From positions 56,131,254 to 56,195,253 of the forward strand of contig CM038703.1 of the NCBI GenBank assembly GCA_021613375.1: a DNA stretch of 64,000 bases. The letters are read 5' to 3'. Under the pieces are notes generated by a model, which worked only from the letters and a program-made list of their open reading frames with translations, was not told where the DNA came from and searched no databases. The translations under genes and the position numbers were made by a program. This DNA comes from Megaleporinus macrocephalus (taxonomy: Eukaryota; Chordata; Actinopteri; Characiformes; Anostomidae). Of the stretch, positions 11,921 through 24,052 are shown in pieces (position 1 is the first letter of the stretch; each line of letters begins with the position of its first letter).

Positions 11921-12122
11921 GTTCTAGATACAGTCAGATCTGTTCACAGTGGTGGTGAATGGAACCAGACGTCCACCTCTAAAAGCTGTTCTAGATCCAG
12001 TCAGATCTGTTCACAGTGGTGGTGAATGGAACCAGACGTCCACCTCTAAAAGCTGTTCTAGATACAGTCAGAACTGTTCACAGTGGAGGTGAATGGAACC
12101 AGACGTCCACCTCTAAAAGCTC
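11921..12122 (+). repeat. 67-bp tandem triplication
   Basis: GTTCTAGATACAGTCAGATC starts copies at 11921, 11988 and 12055 (period 67). The third copy merges into the interspersed repeat that continues to 12312. The inverted partner at 312-571 has a single copy, so the triplication arose after the copies separated. Confidence 0.9.
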
Positions 12123-12312
12123 CTCACAGAAAGTTCTTACAGTAGATGTTATAAATACACTGTCTGATTCTGAGACGCTGTTTATGATAGTTTAGAGAAG
12201 ATCTCAGTCTTAAACTCCATTCATGGTGGAGGGATACATGCAGGACGCTGTGAGGTTCAAATAGTCCCCAAAGAAAACCTAGTATTTTCAGATCTTCCAC
12301 ATTTTACCATCA
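12054..12312 (+). repeat. interspersed repeat, copy 2 (inverted partner at 312-571)
   Basis: Near-identical to the reverse complement of 312-571 over about 260 bp, including CAGTAGATGTTATAAATAC and CAAATAGTCCCCAAAG. The very high similarity implies recent spread or conversion. Confidence 0.75.
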
Positions 12313-12742
12313 ACATCCAGATAAACTCAGAAGACACGTGTAGCTTCACTGGTGGGTTTGATAGTAATGGAGACCCCTGGTTACCATGATTTTCAGTCAC
12401 CAGTACAGAAATATGATTAGATGATGTAACGAGGTGCTCCAGAAGAAGAGAATCATGTTTAGAGCTGTGAACGCTGTGAACAGAAACTGGGCCTTTTGTT
12501 GGTGAAGAGCAAATCGGCAATTAGGAAAATGAAGCTGCATTGACCGACTGAATAATCAATGTGTCTCTACTGCCCCCCCGATTCCCCCACTGAGCCCACA
12601 CTGCAGTCAGCAGAGAGCTTCTCACCGGCTTTCAGGCTCAGACACGTACCTGCCCTGGGTTCATTCAGCAGAACTCGGATTACACTCGATATATACGTCT
12701 ACACATAAACAAAGCTTCTCTTTATGTACGGTTTAGAGACAC
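12313..12742. other. unassigned sequence
   Basis: No gene recognised. The minus-strand frame at 12257-12520 straddles the end of the interspersed repeat and has no domain. Confidence 0.4.
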
Positions 12743-14638
12743 TAAGTGTAGATGTTCAGACTGTGTGTAGATGTTCAGATTGAGTGTAGATGTTCAGACT
12801 GAGTGTAGATGTTCAGATTGAGTGTAGATGTTCAGACTGTGTGTAGATGTTCAGATTGTGTGTAGATGTTCAGACTGTATGTAGATGTTCAGATTGTGTG
12901 TAGATGTTCAGATCGTGTGTAGATGTTCAGACTGTGTGTAGATGTTCAGACTGTATGTAGATGTTCAGATTGAGTGTAGATGTTCAGATCGTGTGTAGAT
13001 CTTCAGACTGTGTGTAGATGTTCAGATTGAGTGTAGATGTTCAGACTGAGTGTAGATGTTCAGACTGTATGTAGATGTTCAGATCGTGTGTAGATGTTCA
13101 GACTGTGTGTAGATGTTCAGACTGTATGTAGATGTTCAGATTGAGTGTAGATGTTCAGATCGTGTGTAGATGTTCAGACTGAGTGTAGATGTTCAGACTG
13201 TATGTAGATGTTCAGATTGAGTGTAGATGTTCAGATCGTGTGTAGATGTTCAGACTGTGTGTAGATGTTCAGACTGTATGTAGATGTTCAGATTGAGTGT
13301 AGATGTTCAGATCGTGTGTAATGTTCAGACTGTGTGTAGATGTTCAGATTGAGTGTAGATGTTCAGACTGAGTGTAGATGTTCAGACTGTGTGTAGATGT
13401 TCAGACTGAGTGTAGATGTTCAGATTGTGTGTAGATGTTCAGACTGAGTGTAGATGTTCAGACTGAGTGTAGATGTTCAGACTGTATATAGATGTTCAGA
13501 CTGTATATAGATGTTCAGATTGAGTGTAGATATTCAGACTGAGTGTAGATGTTCAGACTCAGTGTAGATGTTCAGACTGAGTGAAGATGTTCAGACTGTA
13601 TATAGATGTTCAGACTGTGTATAGATATTCAGACTGAGTGTAGATGTTCAGATCGTGTGTAGATATTCAGACTGAGTGTAGATATTCAGACTGAGTGTAG
13701 ATATTCAGACTGAGTGTAGATGTTCAGACTGAGTGTAGATATTTAGACTGAGTGTAGATGTTCAGATTGAGTGTAGATATTTAGACTGAGTGTAGATGTT
13801 CAGATCGTGTGTAGATATTCAGACTGAGTGTAGATGTTCAGACTGAGTGTAGATATTTAGACTGAGTGTAGATGTTCAGATTGAGTGTAGATATTTAGAC
13901 TGAGTGTAGATGTTCAGATTGAGTGTAGATATTCAGACTGAGTGTAGATATTTAGACTGAGTGTAGATGTTCAGATTGAGTGTAGATATTTAGACTGAGT
14001 GTAGATGTTCAGATCGTGTGTAGATATTCAGACTGAGTGTAGATGTTCAGACTGAGTGTAGATATTTAGACTGAGTGTAGATGTTCAGATTGAGTGTAGA
14101 TATTTAGACTGAGTGTAGATGTTCAGATCGTGTGTAGATATTAAGACTGAGTGTAGATGTTCAGATTGAGTGTAGATATTTAGACTGAGTGTAGATGTTC
14201 AGACTGTGTGTAGATGTTCAGACTGTGTGTAGATGTTCAGATCGTGTGTAGATATTCAGACTGAGTGTAGATGTTCAGACTGAGTGTAGATATTTAGACT
14301 GAGTGTAGATGTTCAGATTGAGTGTAGATATTTAGACTGAGTGTAGATGTTCAGATCGTGTGTAGATATTAAGACTGAGTGTAGATGTTCAGATTGAGTG
14401 TAGATATTTAGACTGAGTGTAGATGTTCAGACTGTGTGTAGATGTTCAGACTGTGTGTAGATGTTCAGATCGTGTGTAGATATTCAGACTGAGTGTAGAT
14501 GTTCAGACTGAGTGTAGATGTTCAGACTGTATATAGATGTTCAGACTGTATATAATGTTCAGATTGTGTGTAGATGTTCAGACTGAGTGTAGATGTTCAG
14601 ACTGAGTGTAGATATTCAGACTGAGTGTAGATGTTCAG
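12743..14638 (+). repeat. 19-bp satellite array, about 100 copies, with higher-order variants
   Basis: The unit is GTGTAGATGTTCAGACTGA with constant core AGATGTTCAGA. Variants (GATCGTGTG, GATATTTAGAC, GACTGTATG) are not random. A block ordered TATTTAGAC / GTTCAGATTG / TATTTAGAC / GTTCAGATCG / TATTCAGAC recurs between 13.75 and 14.5 kb, a higher-order repeat. Stops occur in every frame. Confidence 0.95.
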
Positions 14639-15180
14639 TAACTCTGACTTTCATCTTAATAAATATTTAATTACAGATTAAACTTAAAGATAAACATTTT
14701 AATTTATTTACTGATGAGTTAAAAGATCTGAACTGAATGAACTGATTGAAGTTCTGCTTCACTGTTAATCATCCAGCAGTGACGTCATCAGCGCTCGTCA
14801 ATACGTCAGCACTCTACCGGTCCTGCTTTAAATCAGTCAGTCGATCAGTTCAGCCTGATCAATACAGAACCATCACCTGAGAGTCAGACTGAGTCAGTGG
14901 GAGTCTTACAGAACAAACAAGGCAAGGTTAATGTTTAGTTATAAACCATTTTCACCTAAAAAACTTTAAAATGACCTAAATATGAAACAAGATTAGGTAT
15001 GATGTAATAATAATAATAATAATAATAATCTGTATTTATATAGGTATTAAAAACCCAATTAGAATTCTGCATTTTTATCCTAAAAATATAAAGAAATATT
15101 TTTAAAAATATTAAATAACATAAATAAATAATAAAACTGATGTACACCAGTTACTTAATCCTGTAAAAGACTCTGACTCC
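14639..15180. other. A/T-rich sequence with a (TAA)n microsatellite at 15005-15030
   Basis: About eight copies of TAA/ATA around 15005-15030. Otherwise unassigned. The minus-strand frame at 14956-15147 is A/T-driven. Confidence 0.5.
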
Positions 15181-15640
15181 ACCCCCGCCTCTGACTCCGC
15201 CCCGCCCCACCCACTCAGCTCGGTCATACATGGCGTTTCTATAACTGTTCTATCGCTGAGCTCAGTCGCCGAGCTGACCGCCAGAGCGGAGACTCTCCTC
15301 GTCCTGTTCCTCCTGCAGCCTCACTGTATGACCACTTCCTCTCTCTGACCGCCGGCCACTCTCTCTCTGACTCACTGTGGACGCTGCAGCTTGCCTCACT
15401 TCTGGACGCTAGTGTTGGTTTGGGTTCAGTGGAGTTGGCCACTGCGCTGGTGGACAGACGGGACCGCCCGTACAGCGCCTGGACCCTCGGCACTTCCTTC
15501 ATCATGTGGTCTTTTGGCCAGTAGAGGAGAAACAGCACACGAACCCGTACGGGAGCCGGTTCTGATTCATATACGTCCGACATTCATAACCGGCTCTGAA
15601 TCCACAGCGTACAGCACTCATTTCCACACAGTCACAGAAA
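15181..15640. other. G+C-richer island with overlapping open frames on both strands
   Basis: This 460-bp patch is clearly richer in G+C and CpG than its A/T-rich surroundings. It is open on the minus strand for 114 codons (15239-15583) and on the plus strand for 117 (15391-15744). Neither peptide matches a family I recognise. It could be an exon or CpG-rich promoter of an unidentified gene, or chance. Confidence 0.25.
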
Positions 15641-15646
15641 TATTAA

Positions 15647-15684
<38 letters not shown>
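15641..15684 (+). repeat. (ATT)n microsatellite
   Basis: About 14 uninterrupted ATT units. Confidence 0.95.
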
Positions 15685-15686
<2 letters not shown>

Positions 15687-16020
15687 TCACCAGCAGTTCA
15701 ATAAACACATCACAGACACTTATCTAACACTACTGAACTACTGAATCAGCCTAAACACTGAATTACACTAAAACACTAAACAGATATAATCACTAAACCA
15801 TCCCACAGTGCACACATCACCGCTCACCTCAACCACTAAGATAAACCACTAAATCAACATAAATTATAAAAATAAACCACTGAATCAAAAAAATATATAA
15901 AAATAAACCACTGACGCAGATAAATTATAAAAATGAATAAGGTGTAAAATCAACCTGAATGACTACATTACCTTCCAAATCCTCCAGAAATACTGAGAAA
16001 AACACTCTATCAACCAAACT
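15685..16020. repeat. degenerate edge of the 31-bp array
   Basis: AAATAAACCACTGA and ATAAACCACTAAATCA words recur at irregular spacing. This looks like the decayed border of the array that becomes regular near 16021. Confidence 0.6.
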
Positions 16021-18548
16021 CGACCAAAAACCTTACAAATAAACCACTAAATTAACCAAAACTTTAAAAAATAAACCTCTAAATCGACTAAACACTTAAA
16101 GATAAACCGCTAAATCGACCAAACACTTAAAATAAACCGCTAAATAGACCAAACACTTAAAGATAAACCTCTAAATCGACAAAAGACTTAAAGATAAACC
16201 TCTAAATCAACTAAACACTTAAAGATAAACTGCTAAATCGACTAAAAACCTTACAAATAAACCACTAAATTAACCAAAACTTTAAAAATAAACCTCTAAA
16301 TCGACTAAACACTTAAAGATAAACCACTAAATCAACCAAACACTTAAAGATAAACTGCTAAATCGACAAAACACTTAAAGATAAACCGCTAAATCGACCA
16401 AACACTTAAAGATAAACCTCTAAATCGACAAAACACTTAAAGATAAACCGCTAAATCAACTAAACACTTAAAGATAAACCTCTAAATCAACAAAACACTT
16501 GAAGATAAACTGCTAAATCAACTAAACACTTAAAGATAAACTGCTAAATCGACCAAAAACCTTACAAATAAACCACTAAATTAACCAAAATTTAAAAAAT
16601 AAACCTCTAAATCGACTAAACACTTCAAGATAAACCGCTAAATCGACCAAACACTTAAAATAAACCGCTAAATCGACAAAACACTTAAAAATAAACCGCT
16701 AAATCGACCAAACACTTAAAGATAAACCGCTAAATCGACCAAACACTTAAAAATAAACCACTAAATCGACTAAACACTTAAAAATAAACCGCTAAATCGA
16801 CCAAACACTTAAAGATAAACCGCTAAATCGACAAAACACTTAAAAATAAACCGCTAAATCGACCAAACACTTAAAGATAAACCTCTACATCGACAAAACA
16901 CTTAAAAATAAACCGCTAAATCGACCAAACACTTAAAAATAAACCTCTAAATCGACCAAACACTTAAAGATAAACCTCTAAATCAACAAAACACTTAAAG
17001 ATAAACCTCTAAATCGACAAAACACTTAAAGATAAACTGCTAAATCGACCAAACACTTAAAGATTAACCTCTAAATCGACAAAACACTTAAAAATAAACC
17101 GCTAAATCGACCAAACACTTAAAAATAAACCTCTAAATCGACCAAACACTTAAAGATAAACCTCTAAATCAACAAAACACTTAAAGATAAACCTCTAAAT
17201 CGACAAAACACTTAAAGATAAACTGCTAAATCGACCAAACACTTAAAGATTAACCTCTAAATCGACTAAACACTTAAAGATAAACCTCTTAATCGACCAA
17301 ACACTTACAGACAAACCTCTACATCGACAAAACACTTAAAAATAAACCGCTAAATCGACCAAGCACTTAAAGATAAACCGCTAAATCGACCAAACACTTA
17401 AAGATAAACCGCTAAATCGACTAAACACTTAAAAATAAACCTCTAAATCGACCAAACACTTAAAGATAAACCTCTAAATCGACAAAACACTTAAAGATAA
17501 ACCTCTAAATCGACAAAACACTTAAAGATAAACTGCTAAATTGACCAAACACTTAAAGATTAACCTCTAAATCGACCAAACACTTAAAAATAAACCGCTA
17601 AGTCGACCAAACACTTAAAGATAAACCGCTAAGTCGACCAAACACTTAAAGATAAACCACTAAATCGACCAAACACTTAAAGATAAACCTCTTAATCGAC
17701 CAAACACTTACAGATAAACCTCTAAATCGACCAAACACTTAAAGATAAACCTCTAAATCGACCAAACACTTAAAGATAAACCTCTAAATCGACTAAACAC
17801 TTAAAGATAAACCTCTAAATCGGCTAAACACTTAAAGATAAACCACTAAATCGACTAAACACTTAAAGATAAACCTCTAAATCGGCTAAACACTTAAAGA
17901 TAAACCGCTAAATCGACTAAACACTTAAAGATAAACCGCTAAATCGACCAAACACTTAAAGATAAACCTCTAAATCGACAAAACACTTAAAGATAAACCG
18001 CTAAATCGGCCAAACACTCAAAAATAAACCGCTAAATCGACAAAACACTTAAAAATAAACCACTAAACCGACTAAACACTTAAAGATAAACCGCTAAATC
18101 GACCAAGCACTTAAATATAAACTGCTAAATCGACCAAGCACTTAAGGATAAACTGCTAAATCGACTAAACACTTAAAGATAAACCACTAAATCGACTAAA
18201 CACTTAAAGATAAACCTCTAAATCGGCTAAACACTTAAAGATAAACCGCTAAATCAACTAAACACTTAAAGATAAACCGCTAAATCGACTAAACACTTAA
18301 AGATAAACCGCTAAATCGACCAAACACTTAAAGATAAACCTCTAAATCGACAAAACACTTAAAGATAAACCGCTAAATCGGCCAAACACTCAAAAATAAA
18401 CCACTAAATCGACAAAACACTTAAAAATAAACCGCTAAACCGACTAAACACTTAAAGATAAACCGCTAAATCGACCAAGCACTTAAATATAAACTGCTAA
18501 ATCGACCAAGCACTTAAGGATAAACTGCTAAATCGACCAAGCACTTAA
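16021..18548 (+). repeat. 31-bp satellite array, about 81 copies
   Basis: The unit starts AAACACTTAAAGATAAACCG and ends CTAAATCGACC. The period of 31 was measured between CACTT starts at 17581 and 17612. Copies vary at CCGC/CCTC/CTGC and GACC/GACA/GACT. Blocks of several units recur in the same order (for example near 16.9 and 17.1 kb, and 17.85 and 18.2 kb), so there is a higher-order level. Confidence 0.95.
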
Positions 18549-19219
18549 GGACTGTTAGAACATGTGAGATGATGTGAGAATGTGTGAGAACGTATGAGAA
18601 CATGTGAGAACATATGAGAACATATGAGAACATGTAAGAATGTGTGAGAAGTTAGTAGAACCTGTGAGAACGTGTGAGAAGTTAGGAGAATGTGTGAGAA
18701 CATATGAGAACATATGAGAACATGTAAGAATGTGTGAACGTGTGAGAACCTGTGAGAATGTGTGAGAAGTTAGTAGAACCTGTGAGAACGTGTGAGAACC
18801 AGTGAGAACCTGTGAGAACGTGTAAGAACCTGTGAGAACATGTGAGAAGTTAGGAGAACCTGTAAGATTCTGTGAGAACCTGTGAGAACCTGTGAGAACG
18901 TGTGAGAAGTTAGAAGAACCTGTAAGAACGTGTGAGAAGTTAGGAGAATGTGTGAGAACATATGAGAACGTATGAGAACATGTGAGAATGTGTGAGAACG
19001 TGTGAGAACCTGTGAGAACGTGTGAGAAGTTAGAAGAATGTGTAAGAACCTGTAAGAACCTGTGAGAACGTGTGAGAAGTTAGGAGAACCTGTAAGATTC
19101 TGTGAGAACCTGTAAGAACATGTGAGAAGTTAGGAGAACCTGTGAGAACGTGTAAGAACCTGTGAGAACATGTGAGAAGTTAGGAGAACCTGTGAGAACC
19201 TGTGAGAACCTGTGAGAAG
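18549..19219 (+). repeat. 10-bp array (CCTGTGAGAA type)
   Basis: CCTGTGAGAA, CGTGTGAGAA and CATATGAGAA alternate with GTTAGGAGAA. The array starts without a spacer at the end of the 31-bp array. The frame on the opposite strand (18770-18961) is a repeat artefact. Confidence 0.9.
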
Positions 19220-19887
19220 GTGGATGTTTGGGCTCTCTGATGATCTGAGCTGTGAGACGCTGGAGCTCTGATTGTGTTCTGTAACGCTGGCAGATTTAAA
19301 TTTAGCCCCCGACCGCCGGGGGCTGCGTATGACCTTACACAGCCCAGCGGCCCCTCACCTCCCCCCACACCCCCACTCTCTCTCTCCTTCAGACAACCAG
19401 GAAAGCATCCTCTCTCTGTAACTACGGCAACATGACACTGCACAAATCAGCAGCCAGCGCTAACGAGCGGCACTCAAAACAACACAGCCTCGTAGCATTA
19501 GCTTAGCTTAGCTTAGCTTAGCTTAGCTTAGCAGAGCGGTCATCCTGAGTGTTGCTGTTTACAGTTACTGAAATAATAAACACATACAGACTTTATCACA
19601 GGTGGCGGTCTCGGTCACACGACGGACCCTCAGTTACAATATATATTATTATTTATTAATAATTAAATTAATTAATTAGTTTGTTTTAAAGTGAATGACA
19701 GTTTAAATATATATGAGCTGATTATGATAATAAAACATGTTTAGAATTTAAAGTGTGATTTAAACTATATTCTAATATTGTGTCACAGATTTTCAGATTT
19801 GGATATTAATATTAATAATATTAATCAGTTATAATAGAATCATAGAACCTTCAGAACATCAGAACATCAGTATCCTATCAGAATTAC

Positions 19888-19977
<90 letters not shown>

Positions 19978-20285
19978 ATCACTGTCTAAAGTAGTAACTT
20001 TACAGGAGAGACCAAAAACTGTCTTTACTTTCAATGGAAGTCAATGGAACCAGAATTTCTTCTAAGCTATTTTGGAGCATTTCTATTGGTCCAATCATCA
20101 GGACACTTTAACACCCTATAAAGATCAGCTGTAGTGTTTAAATGATGAAGAAAAATAAAAATCAACATGTTAATGTTTGGACACTGATATATATATATGT
20201 ATATGGACGCTGCAGGTTAATCAGCGGGCTGGCTAACTCCCGCAGCTCAACACCTCAAACACAACATAAACACACAAACACTCAC
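19220..20285. other. spacer between two copies of the composite array
   Basis: It contains a pentanucleotide run TTAGC x 7 (about 19499-19532), A/T-rich sequence and, at 19890-19972, an (AT)n(AC)n compound microsatellite. No gene was recognised. Confidence 0.6.
19890..19972 (+). repeat. (AT)n(AC)n compound microsatellite
   Basis: Roughly 46 bases of AT followed by about 36 bases of AC. Confidence 0.95.
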
Positions 20286-20306
20286 ACCGCGCTACACACA
20301 CCGCGC
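20283..20306 (+). repeat. direct repeat ACACCGCGCTACACA, left copies
   Basis: Two overlapping copies of ACACCGCGCTACACA lie immediately left of the second 31-bp array. A third lies immediately to its right at 20867-20881. Confidence 0.8.
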
Positions 20307-20866
20307 TACACACACAAACACTTAAAGATAAACCGCTAACTTGACAAAACACTTAAAGATAAACCGCAAAATCAACCAAACACTTAAAGATAAACCTCTA
20401 AATCGACTAAACACTTAAAAATAAACCGCAAAATCAACCAAACACTTAAAGATAAACCTCTAAATCGACTAAACACTTAAAGATAAACCGCTAAATCGAC
20501 CAAACACTTAAAAATAAACCTCTAAATCAACAAAACACTTAAAGATAAACCGCTAAATCGACCAAACACTTAAAAATAAACCGCTAAATCAACTAAACAC
20601 TTAAAGATAAACCTCTAAATCGACTAAACACTTAAAGATAAAACGCTAAATCAACTAAACACTTAAAAATAAACCGCTAAATCAACTAAACAATTAAAGA
20701 TAAACCTCTAAATCGACTAAACACTTAAAAATAAACTGCTAAATCAACAAAACACTTAAAGATAAACCGCTAAATCGACCAAACACTTAAAGATAGAGAA
20801 GGTAAGTGAACCTGTGAGAAGTTAGGAAGTATGAGAACATGTGAGAAGTTCTCATACGTTCTCCTA
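20307..20866 (+). repeat. second copy of the 31-bp + 10-bp composite array
   Basis: About 15-16 copies of the 31-bp unit (AAACACTTAAAGATAAACCG) are followed directly by a short run of the 10-bp family (GTGAGAAGTTAGGA). This is the same order and junction as at 16021-19219. The 3' end forms a hairpin: GTTAGGAAGTATGAGAAC pairs with GTTCTCATACGTTCTCCTAA. The insert is bracketed by ACACCGCGCTACACA. Confidence 0.85.
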
Positions 20867-21080
20867 ACACCGCGCTACACATTGCGGCTCTGAGGAGGTG
20901 CGCTGGGTGTCAGCGGTTCTGCTGAAGGTTCTGGTTTACAGTGCCGGCTCTGAGGAGGAACGCTGGAGGTTTAACCTTCACTGAAGGACAGACTGAAGCT
21001 GCAGCACGAGCCCAGAACCAGCACCGCCCCGGCCGCTAATCCACACCTCTAACTGCACCCTGCGCTTTCAGAACCTCCCC
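20867..21080. other. G+C-rich sequence with a GGCTCTGAGGAGG duplication
   Basis: GGCTCTGAGGAGG followed by CGCTGG occurs at about 20886 and 20945. No gene recognised. Confidence 0.4.
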
Positions 21081-21082
21081 AC

Positions 21083-21552
21083 AGGGGGCGCCGGCCAGCC
21101 TGCTGAGACCTGCATCATATAAACATGAAGCTCATCAGTCGCATCACTGTTCTGTCTGATCAACAGGTCAGAGTTCACTGAGACCACCAGCCTGCTGGAC
21201 ACGGTCTGTTTCCAATAGGGGGCGCTGTTTCAACCTCAACCCTCTGGCCCTCTTATAGACGACTGAGGTCGCAGGAGAACAGCGCCCCCTATTATAATTA
21301 ATAATAATAATAATAAATGTTTATTTATACGTCACTAAACGTGCGACAGAACCAGAAACTGGGTTTATGTTAATCTTGGCTGCAGTGGTGACGGTAGCGC
21401 CCCCTACTGGGGCAGCGCGCGTCCTCAGTGGCGAAGCTTCTGTAACTGTACTGCGGACGGAAGCGGCTACTTCCTGTTTCCTCCGACGCTGAAGGGCCGG
21501 CTGATATTTACAGATGTTTCTAGCGGACGGTGAAGTGGACACAGCGCCCCCT
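21083..21552. promoter_or_regulatory. five CTCF-core-like AGGGGGCGC / GCGCCCCCT sites
   Basis: AGGGGGCGCC at 21083, AGGGGGCGCT at 21217, then AGCGCCCCCT at 21281, 21396 and 21543. The first two point one way and the last three the other, a convergent arrangement. The decamer matches the core of the vertebrate CTCF motif. Whether CTCF binds cannot be read from the sequence. Confidence 0.45.
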
Positions 21553-22415
21553 GCAGGGGACACATGTCTTTATTGGATCTTTAAGGTTCTGATGGTATCT
21601 GATTTGGTAGCTAATGAGTGAAATCTGACGTGCTGTGTGCGCCAGAGTCCGAGCCCACGGCGGGTTGCCAGATTGGGGGTGGTGAGGTTGGGTTTGTTTT
21701 TCGGTGGTGTAGAACATTTAATCTCTGAATAATGCAGCTGGGTCCATTCGAGCCCCTCAGAGCGGCCCCTCAGAGCAGCCCCTCAGAGCAGCCCCTCGCC
21801 CCAACATTTATTATTTATGCTCACTGGTTCCCAGTTTAACCACATTGCCCAGTTCAGGCCTATTAGAGGTCCTGTCATTACCTACAGCACATCACACACA
21901 CCAACACCCCGAAACACTGAGCCTCTCTCAGCGTACGGGAATTAAATAAATAATAAACATTAATTTATTTTATTTACATCATTATTAGTTTATTTATCTG
22001 ATTATAAAGCTTATAAACACCTAAAACCTGATCTGATAATTAATTCTAATTTAAATAATTACTATTAAGTTTAATTAGTAATCACATGCGACTACTGAAG
22101 AACAAGAAGTGATCAAATCAGCTGATTACTACCCAGCATCATTACTCAGCACTGACCTCTACACCGGTCAGCATCTCACTGCTGTACTTCAGGTTATATA
22201 CTCAGAACACTCCGCTGGACACTCTGAGGTCTGAGTATCTGAGATCAGATTATATAATTATATAGTAACGGGTTCAGACTAGATGATTTGTGAAGGTGTG
22301 TTTTCTGGCAACCCGGACGCTGCAGAGACGCTGGTATATGGAGGTGTTCACTGGTGCTGCATGCTAACGAGCAGGCGGGAGATGGAAACTGGACTGAATG
22401 GGATGAAGGTAGGCA
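21553..22415. other. unassigned, A/T-rich in the middle
   Basis: Three copies of CCCTCAGAGC lie at 21755-21795. No gene or mobile element was identified. Confidence 0.4.
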
Positions 22416-22419
22416 TGTT

Positions 22420-23056
22420 TCCCAGCACCACCCGCCCAGCAGCACCACCAGCTCAACACCACCCGCCCAGCAGCAGCACCAGCTCAACACCACCTGCCCA
22501 GCAGCACCACCAGCTCAACACCACCGACCCAGCAGCAGCACCAGCTCAACACCACCCGCCCAGCAGCACCACCAGCCCAACACCACCCGCCCAGCAGCAC
22601 CACCAGCCCAACACCACCTAGCAGCCCACCAGCCCAACACCGCCCGCTCAGCAGCACCACCAGCCCAACACCACCTGCCCAGCAGTACCACCATGATCCA
22701 ACACCACCCGCTCAGCAGCACCACCAGCTCAACACCACCCGCCCAGCAGCAGCACCAGCTCAACACCACCCGCCCAGCAGCACCACCAGCCCAACACCAC
22801 CTAGCAGCCCACCAGCCCAACACCGCCCGCTCAGCAGCACCACCAGCCCAACACCACCTGCCCAGCAGTACCACCAGCTCAACACCGCTCGCTCAGCAGC
22901 AGCACCAGCCCAACACCACCCGCTCAGCAGCACCACCATGATCCAACACCACCCGCTCAGCAGCACCACTAGCAGAACACCACCCGCTCAGCAGCACCAT
23001 GATCCAACACCACCCGCTCAGCAGCACCACTAGCCCAACACCACCCACTCAGCAGC
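22420..23056 (+). repeat. 31-bp C-rich minisatellite truncated by the gap, about 20 copies
   Basis: The unit contains CAGCAGCACCACCAGCTCAA and ends CACCACCCGCC. The open frames here read as His/Pro/Ala/Thr cycles and exist on both strands because the unit has no stops. The right end is lost in the run of N. Confidence 0.95.
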
Positions 23057-24052
23057 NNNNNNNNNNNNNNNNNNNNNNNNNNNNNNNNNNNNNNNNNNNN
23101 NNNNNNNNNNNNNNNNNNNNNNNNNNNNNNNNNNNNNNNNNNNNNNNNNNNNNNNNNNNNNNNNNNNNNNNNNNNNNNNNNNNNNNNNNNNNNNNNNNNN
23201 NNNNNNNNNNNNNNNNNNNNNNNNNNNNNNNNNNNNNNNNNNNNNNNNNNNNNNNNNNNNNNNNNNNNNNNNNNNNNNNNNNNNNNNNNNNNNNNNNNNN
23301 NNNNNNNNNNNNNNNNNNNNNNNNNNNNNNNNNNNNNNNNNNNNNNNNNNNNNNNNNNNNNNNNNNNNNNNNNNNNNNNNNNNNNNNNNNNNNNNNNNNN
23401 NNNNNNNNNNNNNNNNNNNNNNNNNNNNNNNNNNNNNNNNNNNNNNNNNNNNNNNNNNNNNNNNNNNNNNNNNNNNNNNNNNNNNNNNNNNNNNNNNNNN
23501 NNNNNNNNNNNNNNNNNNNNNNNNNNNNNNNNNNNNNNNNNNNNNNNNNNNNNNNNNNNNNNNNNNNNNNNNNNNNNNNNNNNNNNNNNNNNNNNNNNNN
23601 NNNNNNNNNNNNNNNNNNNNNNNNNNNNNNNNNNNNNNNNNNNNNNNNNNNNNNNNNNNNNNNNNNNNNNNNNNNNNNNNNNNNNNNNNNNNNNNNNNNN
23701 NNNNNNNNNNNNNNNNNNNNNNNNNNNNNNNNNNNNNNNNNNNNNNNNNNNNNNNNNNNNNNNNNNNNNNNNNNNNNNNNNNNNNNNNNNNNNNNNNNNN
23801 NNNNNNNNNNNNNNNNNNNNNNNNNNNNNNNNNNNNNNNNNNNNNNNNNNNNNNNNNNNNNNNNNNNNNNNNNNNNNNNNNNNNNNNNNNNNNNNNNNNN
23901 NNNNNNNNNNNNNNNNNNNNNNNNNNNNNNNNNNNNNNNNNNNNNNNNNNNNNNNNNNNNNNNNNNNNNNNNNNNNNNNNNNNNNNNNNNNNNNNNNNNN
24001 NNNNNNNNNNNNNNNNNNNNNNNNNNNNNNNNNNNNNNNNNNNNNNNNNNNN
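23057..24052. other. assembly gap (996 N)
   Basis: Run of N joining the 31-bp C-rich array to the 38-bp array. The true length and content are unknown. The frames crossing it are meaningless. Confidence 1.

Noticed and set aside
15239..15744. Overlapping 114- and 117-codon frames in a G+C-rich patch
   Set aside because: No domain on either strand and no splice context I trust; reported only as a composition island.
12743..18548. CRISPR-like direct repeats
   Set aside because: Units are head to tail without unique spacers, and the genome is that of a vertebrate.
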